From Sphingobium lactosutens (lineage in GTDB: Bacteria; Pseudomonadota; Alphaproteobacteria; Sphingomonadales; Sphingomonadaceae), in the NCBI RefSeq assembly GCF_013393185.1, contig NZ_QJQX01000075.1, positions 124,001 through 188,000 on the forward strand: 64,000 nt of DNA, read 5' to 3'. Each line of letters begins with the position of its first letter. Positions within the stretch are counted from its first letter, which is position 1. A program made the translations under genes and the position numbers. Of this stretch, positions 51,246 through 64,000 are shown one piece after another. The notes beneath the pieces are model-generated. The model saw only the letters and a program-made list of their open reading frames with translations. It had not been told where the DNA came from and did not search any database.

Positions 51246-51904
51246 CAGTTCACTACCCGCGGCTTCTTTCGGAAGCGCCAGCGCAACAGCGGCCGCGTCA
51301 GCGCCAGCCCTGCCAAAAAGCCGCCGATATGTGCGGCAATCGCGATCTGGCCCAGATCGCTGAACCCACCGGACGTCGCCACCCCGATCATGAGCTGGAT
51401 CGCGACCCAGCCCGCCGCCAGCCATAGCACCCGCACCAGATTGGCCGATAGCGGCCCCACCCTGCGCACCTGCTGCTGGCTGTAGAGCAGGGAATAGGTT
51501 GCCAGGATCGCGGAAATCGCCCCGCTCGCCCCCACCATCGGATTGGTCGAGGCCGGATCGATCGCCCATTGCGCCAGACAGGCCGCATAGCCGCCGACGC
51601 CGTAGAGCAACAGCGTCCCGCCCCAGCCCAGCACATGCTCCACCTGCCGCCCGCAGAAGAGCAGCATCAGCATGTTGAAACCGATGTGAAGCCATCCGGC
51701 ATGGATGAGCGTGCAGGACAGCGGCGTCAGCCAGGTCGGCACCGCCACCATGCCCTGCAACAGGGCCGGTTCGCCGATACGCGCAGGGATGAAACCGCCA
51801 AGGATTGCGGCGTCATCCACCTTGCCCGTCAGGTACAGGAGGAGGAAGGCGGCGACACTGATCGCCGCGATCCCGTTGGTGGCGCGACCGGCTGGCAGTC
51901 TCAC
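51245..51904 (-). CDS. Rhomboid family intramembrane serine protease
   Basis: 219 residues with six membrane helices. The catalytic Ser is S127 in GASGAISA and the His is H192 in AAHIGGFLAGL; H73 and N77 (WLHIGFNM) supply the oxyanion site. The protease cleaves membrane proteins inside or near the membrane. It starts four bases after greA in the same direction. No evident substrate in the window. Confidence 0.93.
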   Translation of the reverse strand: MRLPAGRATNGIAAISVAAFLLLYLTGKVDDAAILGGFIPARIGEPALLQGMVAVPTWLTPLSCTLIHAGWLHIGFNMLMLLFCGRQVEHVLGWGGTLLLYGVGGYAACLAQWAIDPASTNPMVGASGAISAILATYSLLYSQQQVRRVGPLSANLVRVLWLAAGWVAIQLMIGVATSGGFSDLGQIAIAAHIGGFLAGLALTRPLLRWRFRKKPRVVN

Positions 51905-51908
51905 GGCG

Positions 51909-52385
51909 TCAAATGAACTGAATCTTGTCGACCAGGTAGAATTTGTCGCCCGACGGGACCGACACTTCGACCTCGTCGCCGACTTCGCGGCCGATCAGCG
52001 CACGGCCCAGCGGGCTGTTATAGCTGATCATGCCCGCCTTGGCGTCCGCCTCGGCCTGGCCCACAATCTGATACTGGATCGGCTTGTCGTCCTCGTCCAA
52101 CAGCGTCACGGTCGCGCCGAACACGATCTTGTTGCCCGACAATGTGGTCGGATCGATAATCTGGGCGCGCGACAGCTTGTCTTCCAGATCGTTGATCGTC
52201 GCCTCGACCTGGCCCTGCCGTTCCTTGGCCGCATGATATTCGGCATTTTCCGACAGGTCGCCATGCGCCCGCGCTTCCTCGATGGCGTCCACGATCAGGG
52301 GTCGTTCGGCCTTCAGTTCGCGGAGCTGCGCATTGAGCTTGTCATAGCCCTGCTGCAGCATCGGCATCTTCTCGACGGTCGCCAT
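51909..52385 (-). CDS. greA: Transcription elongation factor GreA
   Basis: 158 residues. The N-terminal coiled coil (GYDKLNAQLRELKAERPLIVDAIEEARAHGDLSENAEYHAAKERQ) has the acidic tip DLSENAEY needed to activate RNA cleavage by stalled polymerase; the C-terminal FKBP-like domain shows SPLGRALIGREVGDEVEV. It follows carB, a common order in sphingomonads. Confidence 0.98.
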   Translation of the reverse strand: MATVEKMPMLQQGYDKLNAQLRELKAERPLIVDAIEEARAHGDLSENAEYHAAKERQGQVEATINDLEDKLSRAQIIDPTTLSGNKIVFGATVTLLDEDDKPIQYQIVGQAEADAKAGMISYNSPLGRALIGREVGDEVEVSVPSGDKFYLVDKIQFI

Positions 52386-52469
52386 TCCCTAAAAATCCTT
52401 CGTCAAAACTTCCCTCTGGCGACTCCTTCGACAGGAGCCGCCCCGCAGCATCATTCCTTGTGCAGGGGT

Positions 52470-55797
<3,328 letters not shown>

Positions 55798-55805
<8 letters not shown>

Positions 55806-56169
55806 CGGGCTTATCGCAATCCAATTGCATATGTTGTGGCTTAATCGGGAAGCCGGACCAATGAAGGCTTATCAAAAGCTTCGAAAGGGGCGGAGCGCCA
55901 TCGCTGGCTTTGAAAGTTATTCTTTCACAATTATGTTCAGCATCCTCGCGCCTGACCAAATCCCACCCCATCGGTTCGGCTCGTTTAACGATCCGATCGC
56001 ACATCCAGTGCGCCGCGCAGTACTGAAAGTACTTGATGTCATCACGATCAAAAGCTTCGATCTTTCGAAGATCGATGATGAACTTGACGAGCATCGAAAT
56101 CGCCAGGAAAGCGAGGAATACCGTAATGAGAACGGCTCTCCAATGGACGAAGAGCCAATCAAAAATCAA
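55798..56169 (-). CDS. Orphan membrane-anchored protein between carA and carB
   Basis: 123 residues from a TTG that overlaps the preceding stop (TTGA); the end overlaps the carB start by 8 bases. A single N-terminal helix (AVLITVFLAFLAISMLVKFIIDL) is followed by a cytoplasmic, charged domain (KIEAFDRDDIKYFQYCAAHWMCDRI) with four Cys. No family recognised. Its DNA is visibly AT-richer than the car genes around it. The tight overlaps suggest it is translated; origin by insertion is inferred. Confidence 0.6.
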
Positions 56170-56534
56170 TGCACGCCCCCCGCCTGCGCCTCGCAGCCCC
56201 AGCCGTCATATTCGACGCCGCAGAGGATTTCGATCTGGAGGCACTTTTTGGTCAGCGCGCGGATCGAGGCTTCGTCGACCGGCTGCACGCATTCCAGAAA
56301 CAGGAACAGGTCGCCTTCCTCATCCTCTTCCCGGTCCAGTTCGACAAAGCCGAACTGGCTGGCGATGGTCAGGACGCGCTCGAAATCCTTCTCGCTGCCC
56401 TTGAAGCTGACGTCCACGGGCCGGGCGATCCGCGCCACGTCGCCATTGGCGGCCAGATTGGCGAGGACGGCCTTGTCCGCCTCCCACTCTGCGGCAAGGC
56501 GCGCTTCGTCCACCGGGGGCAGGTTCTGGCTCAC
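56166..56534 (-). CDS. Ribonuclease E inhibitor RraB-like protein
   Basis: 122 residues from a GTG that overlaps the carA stop (GTGA). The RraB-type domain reads EWEADKAVLANLAANGDVARIARPVDVSFKGSEKDFERVLTIASQFGFVELDREEDEEGDLFLFLECVQPVDEA-like sequence, an acidic ferredoxin-like fold in which Y/F-G-F and the acidic run are typical. RraB modulates RNase E in E. coli. The position within the car operon would couple it to pyrimidine supply. The longer ATG frame to 56663 runs through carA and was rejected. Confidence 0.75.
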   Translation of the reverse strand: MSQNLPPVDEARLAAEWEADKAVLANLAANGDVARIARPVDVSFKGSEKDFERVLTIASQFGFVELDREEDEEGDLFLFLECVQPVDEASIRALTKKCLQIEILCGVEYDGWGCEAQAGGVH

Positions 56535-57709
56535 GCCGCGACCGGCTTCTTGATGCCGTCCACGAACCGCTTGAACAGATAGAAGCTGTCCTGCGGGCCG
56601 GGCGAGGCTTCGGGATGATATTGTACCGAAAAGGCGTTCTTGTCGGTGAGTTCGATGCCGCAATTGCTGCCGTCGAACAGCGACACATGGGTCGATCGCG
56701 CATTGGCGGGCAGCGTGTCGACATCGACCGCAAAGCCATGATTCATCGACGTAATCTCGACCAGACCGTCCGACAGGCGCTTGACCGGATGGTTCGCGCC
56801 GCGATGGCCCTGATGCATCTTGATCGTCTTGGCGCCGACCGCCAGGCCCAGCAGCTGGTGGCCAAGGCAGATGCCGAAGATCGGCATATTGTCGGTCAGC
56901 AGCGCGGCGATCACCGGCACGGCATAGGCGCCGGTCGCGGCCGGATCGCCCGGACCGTTGGACAGGAACACGCCGTCGGGCTTCTGCTCCATCACCTGTT
57001 CATAGCTGGCCGTGGCGGGCAGCACGGTGACGCGCGCGCCGGCCTGCACCAGATTGCGGAAGATATTGTTCTTCGCGCCATAATCGATCGCGACGACATG
57101 GGGGCGCTCATCGCCCGCCTCATCGAGGCCATAGCCGTGGCCCAGCTTCCACACGCCGTCCTTCCACAGGCGGCTTTCCTTGCCCGTGACTTCGATGGCG
57201 AGGTCCATGCCTTCGAGGCCCGGCCAGCTTGCGGCCTTGGCGGCGAGCGCGGCGATATCGAACTTGCCCTCGGGATCATGGGCGATCACGACATTGGGCG
57301 CGCCCTTGATGCGGATCAGGCGGGTCAGCGCGCGGGTGTCGACCCCGGCAAGGCCGATGCGGCCATTTTCGCGCATCCACTGGTCGAACGGTTCGACATT
57401 GCGGAAATTGCTGGGCGCGGTGACATTCTGCCGCACGATGCAGCCGAGCGCATGGGGCGAGGCCGCCTCGACATCGTCCAGATTGGTGCCGACATTACCG
57501 ATATGGGGGAAGGTGAAGTTGATGATCTGCCCGGCATAGGAGGGATCGGTCATGATCTCCTGATAGCCGGTAATAGACGTGTTGAAGCAGAGTTCGCCCA
57601 CCGCATCGCCGACCGCGCCGAAGCCGCGACCGAAGACAGCGGAGCCGTCCGCAAAAACCACGACCCCTGTCGCTCCTTTGGGCACAATGAGGGTCTTGGC
57701 GTCTGCCAT
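56531..57709 (-). CDS. carA: Carbamoyl-phosphate synthase small subunit
   Basis: 392 residues. The N-terminal CPSase domain (ELCFNTSITGYQEIMTDPSYAGQIINFTFPHIGNVGTN) is followed by a class I glutaminase with SNGPGDP, the nucleophile C281 (FGICLGHQLLG) and the His/Glu pair in VQYHPEASPGPQD. It supplies ammonia to CarB. Upstream on the minus strand, AACCCG-CTCCAGA-CGGGTT (57738-57757) forms a leader hairpin before AAAGGACC, possibly regulatory. Confidence 0.98.
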   Translation of the reverse strand: MADAKTLIVPKGATGVVVFADGSAVFGRGFGAVGDAVGELCFNTSITGYQEIMTDPSYAGQIINFTFPHIGNVGTNLDDVEAASPHALGCIVRQNVTAPSNFRNVEPFDQWMRENGRIGLAGVDTRALTRLIRIKGAPNVVIAHDPEGKFDIAALAAKAASWPGLEGMDLAIEVTGKESRLWKDGVWKLGHGYGLDEAGDERPHVVAIDYGAKNNIFRNLVQAGARVTVLPATASYEQVMEQKPDGVFLSNGPGDPAATGAYAVPVIAALLTDNMPIFGICLGHQLLGLAVGAKTIKMHQGHRGANHPVKRLSDGLVEITSMNHGFAVDVDTLPANARSTHVSLFDGSNCGIELTDKNAFSVQYHPEASPGPQDSFYLFKRFVDGIKKPVAA

Positions 57710-57863
57710 GGTCTGCGGTCCTTTATGCTTTTGCGGGAACCCGTCTGGAGCGGGTTAAACGGCCGGTCAGGTAGGCGCGCATCCTCCCAAGGTCAACGTC
57801 TGTTAAAAATCTCTTTTGCCGTTATATCTACTCCTTTCCCGAAGAGACAGGATTCATTCGCCC

Positions 57864-58316
57864 ATGATTCGCGACACCATCAAGAGCGCCCAGATCGAGT
57901 CGATGAAGGCCGGCGACAAGGACCGTCTGGCCGCCGTGCGCCTGATCCTGGCGAAGCTGAAGGACCGCGACATCGAACTGCGCACCGCGTCCAGCGTGCC
58001 GGACGACGACGCCGTGGTCGTGGAAGTGCTGCAGAAGATGGTGAAGCAGCGCCGCGAATCGATCGATATGTTCAGGAGCGGCGGCCGCGACGAACTGGCC
58101 GCCAAGGAACAGGTCGAACTGGACGTGATCGAAGGCTTCCTGCCCCAGCAGCTGAGCGAGGAAGAGACGAAGGCCGCGATCGAGGGGATCAAGGCCGAAG
58201 TCGGCGCGGAAAGCGTGAAGGACATGGGCCGCGTGATGGCGGTGCTGAAGGAACGCCATGGCACGGTGATCGACATGAGCAAGGCCAGCGGGCTGGTGAA
58301 GGCGGCGCTTGGGTGA
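57864..58316 (+). CDS. GatB/YqeY domain protein
   Basis: 150 residues: MIRDTIKSAQIESMKAGDKDRLAAVRLILAKLKDRDIE opens the helical YqeY domain that resembles the tRNA-binding tail of GatB, ending RVMAVLKERHGTVIDMSKASGLVKAAL. It is thought to act on tRNA or to bind RNA. In related genomes it sits before dnaG and rpoD; here a DUF559 gene separates them. The upstream 16-codon extension lacks conserved sequence. Confidence 0.93.
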   Translation: MIRDTIKSAQIESMKAGDKDRLAAVRLILAKLKDRDIELRTASSVPDDDAVVVEVLQKMVKQRRESIDMFRSGGRDELAAKEQVELDVIEGFLPQQLSEEETKAAIEGIKAEVGAESVKDMGRVMAVLKERHGTVIDMSKASGLVKAALG

Positions 58317-58789
58317 ACGACGACGGGGGAGCGCCACGCACTCTCCCCCTCCCGCCTGCGGGAGGGGGCCGGGGGGTGGGCTCGCCCTATCGACTGGCAC
58401 GTCCGACCGATGATGCGCGCAATCTGCGCAACAACGCCACTGATGCGGAGCGCCTGTTGTGGAACCACATCAAAGGCGCACAACTCGCAGGCCTGAAATT
58501 CAGCCGCCAGATGCCCATAGCCGGGTTCATAAGTGATTTCGTCTGCCGTTCCCGAAAGCTGGTTGTCGAACTCGACGGCAGCCAGCATGTCGATGCGGCA
58601 GATTATGACGCCGTGCGAACCAGAAAGATCGAAGCGCAGGGCTACCGGCTGATCCGCTTCTGGAATAATGATCTTACAGACAATCTAGAGGGCGTGTTGG
58701 AAACCATCGTGAGGGCAGCTTTGGGTGGCCCGGTCCAGCCCACCCCCCTGCCCCTCTCCCGCACGCGGGAGGGGGAAGAGCGCTCATGA
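58313..58789 (+). CDS. DUF559 endonuclease-like protein inside inverted palindromic repeats
   Basis: 158 residues from the GTG overlapping the YqeY stop, or 137 from a second GTG at 58376 inside the left repeat. The body is a DUF559 domain of the Vsr-like PD-(D/E)xK fold: ARNLRNNATDAERLLWNHIK, LAGLKFSRQMPIAGFISDFVC with the first Asp, KLVVELDGSQHV with the E-x-D/H pair, and GYRLIRFWNNDLTDNLEGVL. The N-terminal PLPPAGGGRGVG and C-terminal PLPLSRTREGEE residues are translated from the flanking repeats themselves. The stop overlaps the dnaG ATG. A nicking or strand-cutting activity is inferred from the fold. Confidence 0.85.
   Translation: MNDDGGAPRTLPLPPAGGGRGVGSPYRLARPTDDARNLRNNATDAERLLWNHIKGAQLAGLKFSRQMPIAGFISDFVCRSRKLVVELDGSQHVDAADYDAVRTRKIEAQGYRLIRFWNNDLTDNLEGVLETIVRAALGGPVQPTPLPLSRTREGEERS
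58341..58382 (+). repeat. Left inverted repeat of the DUF559 unit
   Basis: CCCCCTCCCGC (58345-58355), a 2-base turn and GCGGGAGGGGG (58358-58368) make a perfect 11-bp hairpin, followed by CCGGGGGGTGGGCT. The reverse complement of the right repeat matches this over about 42 bases with few differences, mainly in the loop and one inserted A. Confidence 0.85.
58737..58778 (-). repeat. Right inverted repeat of the DUF559 unit
   Basis: Inverted copy of the left repeat: AGCCCACCCCCC, then CTCCCGC-AC-GCGGGAG inside CCCC/GGGG arms. Its GGGAGGGGGAAG end lies 8 bases before the dnaG ATG and therefore provides, or hides in its stem, the dnaG ribosome-binding site. Confidence 0.85.
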
Positions 58790-60693
58790 CCCTCACCCCG
58801 CAATGGCTGGACGAACTGCGCGCGCGCACCTCGCTTTCGACCCTCATCGGCAAGACCATCAAGGTCACGAAGGCCGGCCGCGAATATAAGGCCTGCTGCC
58901 CCTTCCATAACGAGAAGACGCCAAGCTTCACGATCAACGACGAGAAGGGCTTCTACCATTGCTTCGGCTGCGGCGCGCATGGCGATGCGATCCGCTGGAT
59001 GACCGACCAGCGCGGCCTTCCCTTCATGGAGGCGGTGAAGGAACTGGCGGCCACCGCCGGCATGGACGTCCCCGCCGCCGACCCGCGCGCCGCCAAGCGC
59101 GCCGAACAGGCCAGGGGGCTGCACGACGCCATGGCCGCCGCGCAGGGCTTTTTCGAGGAGCAACTGGGCGGCATCGACGGCGGGGAGGCGCGCGCCTATC
59201 TCGGCAAACGCGGCATCAGCGACGCCACCCGCCGCGCCTTTGGCTTTGGCTATTCGCCCGACGGACGCGGCCGCCTTAAGACCGCGCTCAAGGATTTTGG
59301 CGAGCCGATGCTGGTCGAGGCCGGGCTGCTCATCGATCCCGACGGGGCCGAGCCGGATGGCGGAAAAGCCAAGAAACGCGACACCTATGACCGCTTCCGC
59401 GGCCGTCTCATGCTGCCGATCCGCGACATTCGCGGCCGCGTCATCGCCTTCGGCGGCCGCATCCTGGGCGCGGGAGAACCCAAATATCTGAACTCGCCCG
59501 ACACGCCGCTCTTCGACAAGGGGCGCACCCTCTACAATATCGATCGCGCCTCCCCAGCCAGCCGCTCGACCGGCCGCGTCATCGTGGTCGAAGGCTATAT
59601 GGACGTGATCGCGCTGGCGCAGGCCGGTTTCGGCGAAGCGGTCGCCCCGCTCGGCACTGCGCTCACCGAGCATCAGATCGAGCGGCTGTGGAAGATGGTG
59701 GAGGTCCCCCTCCTCTGCTTTGACGGCGATTCGGCCGGACAGAAGGCCGCGATCCGCGCCGCCACCCGCGCGCTCCCCCTGCTACGTCCCGGCCACAGCC
59801 TCGCCTTCGCGACACTCCCGACCGGACAGGATCCCGACGACCTGATCCGCGCCAGCGGCCGACAAGCGATGGAGTCCGTGCTGAACGGCGCCGAGTCGCT
59901 GATCGAACGCCTCTGGAAACATGAGATGTCCGTCGCCCCGCTGGATACGCCGGAACAGAAAGCCGCCCTCAAGCAGCGCCTTCGCGCCATTTCGGATGCG
60001 ATTGCACATCCCGATGTGCGCGCCCATTACGCCCATGAATTTCGCGAGCGATACGACGCCCTCTTCTTCGCCCGCCGCGACTCGGCCCCGGCGCAACAGC
60101 GCTTTCAGGGCGGCGGCAACAGTGCCGGCCGCTGGCAACGCGACAAGCGGGGCAACTGGAAACCGCCAATTCCCCCCGTTGGCAGCGAAGCCCGTGCGAT
60201 CGGCGCCAGCGGCATGGAGCAGCGCCTGCTGCGCGCGATCCTGGCCGCCCTGCTGCGCCATCCCGAGCAGATCGCGCCTCATCGGGAGATGCTGTCGGCC
60301 CTGCAAATCGGCGATCCGTTGCTCGCGCAACTGCTCGCTGCGATGATCAGCCTGTCCTTTCGCAAAGAAACAGTTGAAACGCAGGCCCTCCTTACCATAT
60401 TGGGGCAAGGTGAGTTGTATAATATGGCCAAGGGGATGCTCCGGGCCGATGCGTTCACACTCACTCCCGACAGGATGGCCACCGACCCTGATCGCCTTGC
60501 CCGCGATCTGGAGGAGGCCGTTCGAGTGATGGCGCAGGGACCGGAGTTGGAAACGGCACTGGTGGAGGCCACGAGGCGGTTCGAGAGCGACTTCAGCGAG
60601 GAGAATTTCGCTGAACAGCAGCGCGTTCGCGCGCTGAAGGCCGATCACGACCGTCGTCTGGCGGAACTTGCGCAGTCCGAAGACATTGTTTGA
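58786..60693 (+). CDS. dnaG: DNA primase
   Basis: 635 residues. The N-terminal CHC2 zinc ribbon reads CCPFHNEKTPSFTINDEKG and FYHCFGCGAHGDAIRW (ligands Cys, His, Cys, Cys at about 40-64). The catalytic core has YLGKRGISDATRRAFGFGYSPDG, the TOPRIM motif VIVVEGYMDVIAL, and LCFDGDSAGQKAA with the metal-binding Asp residues. The C-terminal helicase-binding region is divergent. It primes lagging-strand synthesis. The start overlaps the DUF559 stop. Confidence 0.98.
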   Translation: MTLTPQWLDELRARTSLSTLIGKTIKVTKAGREYKACCPFHNEKTPSFTINDEKGFYHCFGCGAHGDAIRWMTDQRGLPFMEAVKELAATAGMDVPAADPRAAKRAEQARGLHDAMAAAQGFFEEQLGGIDGGEARAYLGKRGISDATRRAFGFGYSPDGRGRLKTALKDFGEPMLVEAGLLIDPDGAEPDGGKAKKRDTYDRFRGRLMLPIRDIRGRVIAFGGRILGAGEPKYLNSPDTPLFDKGRTLYNIDRASPASRSTGRVIVVEGYMDVIALAQAGFGEAVAPLGTALTEHQIERLWKMVEVPLLCFDGDSAGQKAAIRAATRALPLLRPGHSLAFATLPTGQDPDDLIRASGRQAMESVLNGAESLIERLWKHEMSVAPLDTPEQKAALKQRLRAISDAIAHPDVRAHYAHEFRERYDALFFARRDSAPAQQRFQGGGNSAGRWQRDKRGNWKPPIPPVGSEARAIGASGMEQRLLRAILAALLRHPEQIAPHREMLSALQIGDPLLAQLLAAMISLSFRKETVETQALLTILGQGELYNMAKGMLRADAFTLTPDRMATDPDRLARDLEEAVRVMAQGPELETALVEATRRFESDFSEENFAEQQRVRALKADHDRRLAELAQSEDIV

Positions 60694-60702
60694 TTTAGGT
60701 TA

Positions 60703-60719
60703 GCCCTTTCTAAAAGGGC
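60703..60719 (+). other. Hairpin between dnaG and rpoD
   Basis: GCCCTTT-CTA-AAAGGGC is a perfect 7-bp stem without a T-run, 20 bases before the rpoD ATG. It may be an RNA-processing or stability element in the dnaG-rpoD transcript. Confidence 0.45.
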
Positions 60720-60738
60720 GACGAAGTAAGGCGAATAG

Positions 60739-62784
<2,046 letters not shown>

Positions 62785-62801
62785 AATCAAGGGCTATTGA
62801 T

Positions 62802-62843
62802 AAAAAAGGGGGGGCAGCGCCTGTGTGCTGCCCCCCCTTTTTT
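62802..62843 (+). terminator. Strong terminator after rpoD
   Basis: A perfect 17-bp stem: AAAAAAGGGGGGGCAGC (62802-62818) with GCTGCCCCCCCTTTTTT (62827-62843). The A and T runs let it act in both directions. In the remaining stretch 62844-63087 I see no gene, RNA or repeat; the base composition becomes AT-richer. Confidence 0.95.
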
Positions 62844-63087
62844 ATCACCACAGGCAAGAAAAACCTCAGAAGGTTAAAGACTGGAACGGATTTCAACCCG
62901 ATTCCACCGGATTGGCCGCTCCAATCTTATCTTACGCCATCTTCGCGCCCGCAGCCGATCGCACCTTCTTTAAAATGCTTCCAAAGCCGCATTTATTTTG
63001 CGTCGGGCGACCAGTTTAAGACACGCTTATGCCTTGAGCAGGGATCGATGCCAAGCAGGTGCAAACCACGCCGCTCTGACATCAAAC

Positions 63088-63816
63088 TTATAATCCCGAC
63101 ATTTGCGCGACAAGGGTGCGGATCGGCCCATGCGCTGCTGGCCACGCCTTCTCGCGCGGGATGGCCACATAATCCCAGAAAAACTGTTCAGCCGAAAACT
63201 GAACAAATTGAGATCTATCCAGCTCGATACCGAATATGGAGAATATCTTATACCCCATATCCTCGAAATAGGAGAAATAATCATTTGATGTATATTCGTA
63301 GTTTATAAGAGACGAGTCCCCAAGTTCAAATGAAATGAACGGACGCGATCGAGAAATAAGACCGGAAGCGCCGCGCAAAACAGTCAACTCTCCGCCTTCC
63401 GTATCGATTTTTATGAATTTTACTTTATTAATATCGGAAAAGAAAGAATCTATCGATCGAACTTCGACTTCTATTGATTCCACGCGGACGTGATGATCGT
63501 GATATTGACGCTCTTTAAATCCACTGAATTCCGGAAAATCGGGAACCGACGTAAAGGTTGCCTTGCCATCTTCAGTTCCCAGCGCGATATTGAAAACGGA
63601 AATTTGTTGCAAGTTCCGCTCGTCTACCAAATTCTGGAAATTGGCAAATTGCGCAGGCAAGGGCTCGAAGCAGTAAATTCTGCCATCTTTTCCCACCTTT
63701 TCCGCCATGGGAATGGAATGCCGGCCATTATGCGAACCGACATCTATCGCGACATCCCCAGAAATCAGCAGAGAACTATATACGTCTTCCACCATCGCTT
63801 CATAGGCCGGTAACAT
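63088..63816 (-). CDS. FkbM family methyltransferase
   Basis: About 242 residues. The SAM-binding motif I is VAIDVGSHNGRHSIPMAEKVGKDGRIYCFEP-like, motif with FEPLPAQFANFQNL, then KVKFIKIDTEGGELTVLRGASGLI, the IDTEG signature of FkbM enzymes, and RPFISFEL. AAGGAG lies five bases before the ATG at 63816; ATGs at 63819 and 63855 are alternatives. These enzymes methylate sugars or polyketide and other glycan hydroxyls. AT-rich codon use contrasts with all other genes in the window, so it is probably acquired, perhaps at the edge of a surface-polysaccharide island. The stretch 63817-64000 holds no feature I can support. Confidence 0.88.
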   Translation of the reverse strand: MLPAYEAMVEDVYSSLLISGDVAIDVGSHNGRHSIPMAEKVGKDGRIYCFEPLPAQFANFQNLVDERNLQQISVFNIALGTEDGKATFTSVPDFPEFSGFKERQYHDHHVRVESIEVEVRSIDSFFSDINKVKFIKIDTEGGELTVLRGASGLISRSRPFISFELGDSSLINYEYTSNDYFSYFEDMGYKIFSIFGIELDRSQFVQFSAEQFFWDYVAIPREKAWPAAHGPIRTLVAQMSGL

Positions 63817-64000
63817 CATCTCTCCTTCTCGACATCCAAGTAGCATGGCAGCCAATTTCTCAGCCGTTACAATGCATTAAGATCTTGTCTTTCCTGATTA
63901 CCCATCCAGATTTGCATAGGGCATGGCATAGCAATCGTCATTTGCAAACTGCGTATGACATATTTCGGAAATTCGGGGATGGCATGCACTCCCACGGCCC

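Noticed and set aside
62844..63087. Possible tRNA or small RNA after rpoD
   Set aside because: No cloverleaf, no conserved tRNA T-loop box and no further terminator were seen.

Overview
The window is a GC-rich chromosomal segment of an alphaproteobacterium, most likely a sphingomonad (Sphingobium, Sphingomonas or Novosphingobium type). The inference rests on gene order and gene style: bamD-recN-ligA, rimP-nusA-ylxR-infB-rbfA, rpsO-pnp, eno-ftsB-pdhA-pdhB with a lipoyl-E1beta fusion, carA-carB-greA, and yqeY-dnaG-rpoD, together with strong G/C third-position bias that creates very long antisense open frames. No tRNA, rRNA, CRISPR array, insertion sequence or prophage was seen. No database search was possible, so all family names rest on motifs and context.

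Layout. 1-1.8 kb: end of an assimilatory sulfate reduction operon (sulfite reductase, DUF934, APS reductase). 1.9-8.3 kb (minus): DNA repair and envelope genes (ligA, recN, bamD) with a small Tat-exported monooxygenase-like protein and a DUF4118 histidine kinase. 8.5-22.2 kb (minus): a translation and RNA-metabolism block (pnp, rpsO, truB, then rbfA, infB, ylxR, nusA, rimP). Between truB and rbfA lie a plus-strand HAD hydrolase and a coupled minus-strand run: a VapBC-like toxin-antitoxin pair with a perfect operator palindrome, an alpha/beta hydrolase, tdk and a GNAT. 22.3-40.8 kb: mostly single metabolic and stress genes (sugar dehydrogenase, old yellow enzyme, pyrG, secG, tpiA, ppiD, trpE, Nudix, GST, BI-1, thpR, sodC, trmFO), plus a GbsR/MarR regulator next to a membrane SRPBCC protein. 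40.9-44.1 kb: three Tad-type pseudopilin-like genes, one carrying a von Willebrand A domain. 44.2-48.5 kb (minus): pyruvate dehydrogenase E1, ftsB, enolase. 48.8-51.2 kb: a YqjD/YqjE/YqjK-like membrane stress cluster and a DUF4170 gene. 51.2-57.7 kb (minus): carA, an RraB-like gene, an orphan membrane ORF, carB, greA and rhomboid, tightly packed. 57.9-62.8 kb: yqeY, a DUF559 endonuclease inside inverted palindromes, dnaG, rpoD. 63.1-63.8 kb: an AT-richer FkbM methyltransferase, probably acquired.

The most interesting structure is at 58.3-58.8 kb. A DUF559 (Vsr-like nuclease fold) gene is bounded by two roughly 42-bp inverted repeats, each itself a GC-rich hairpin. It sits exactly between yqeY and dnaG, with its stop codon overlapping the dnaG start and its right repeat providing the purine-rich sequence upstream of dnaG. 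A gene-less, degenerate pair of similar palindromes lies between rbfA and infB. This looks like a small mobile unit analogous in layout to REP/RAYT systems but with a DUF559 protein.

Other points of interest are the vapBC operator, a 20-bp exact repeat shared by two distant intergenic palindromes, a promoter/operator that fixes a TTG start for pdhA, a terminator placed directly before the old yellow enzyme gene, and the insertion of two extra genes between carA and carB.
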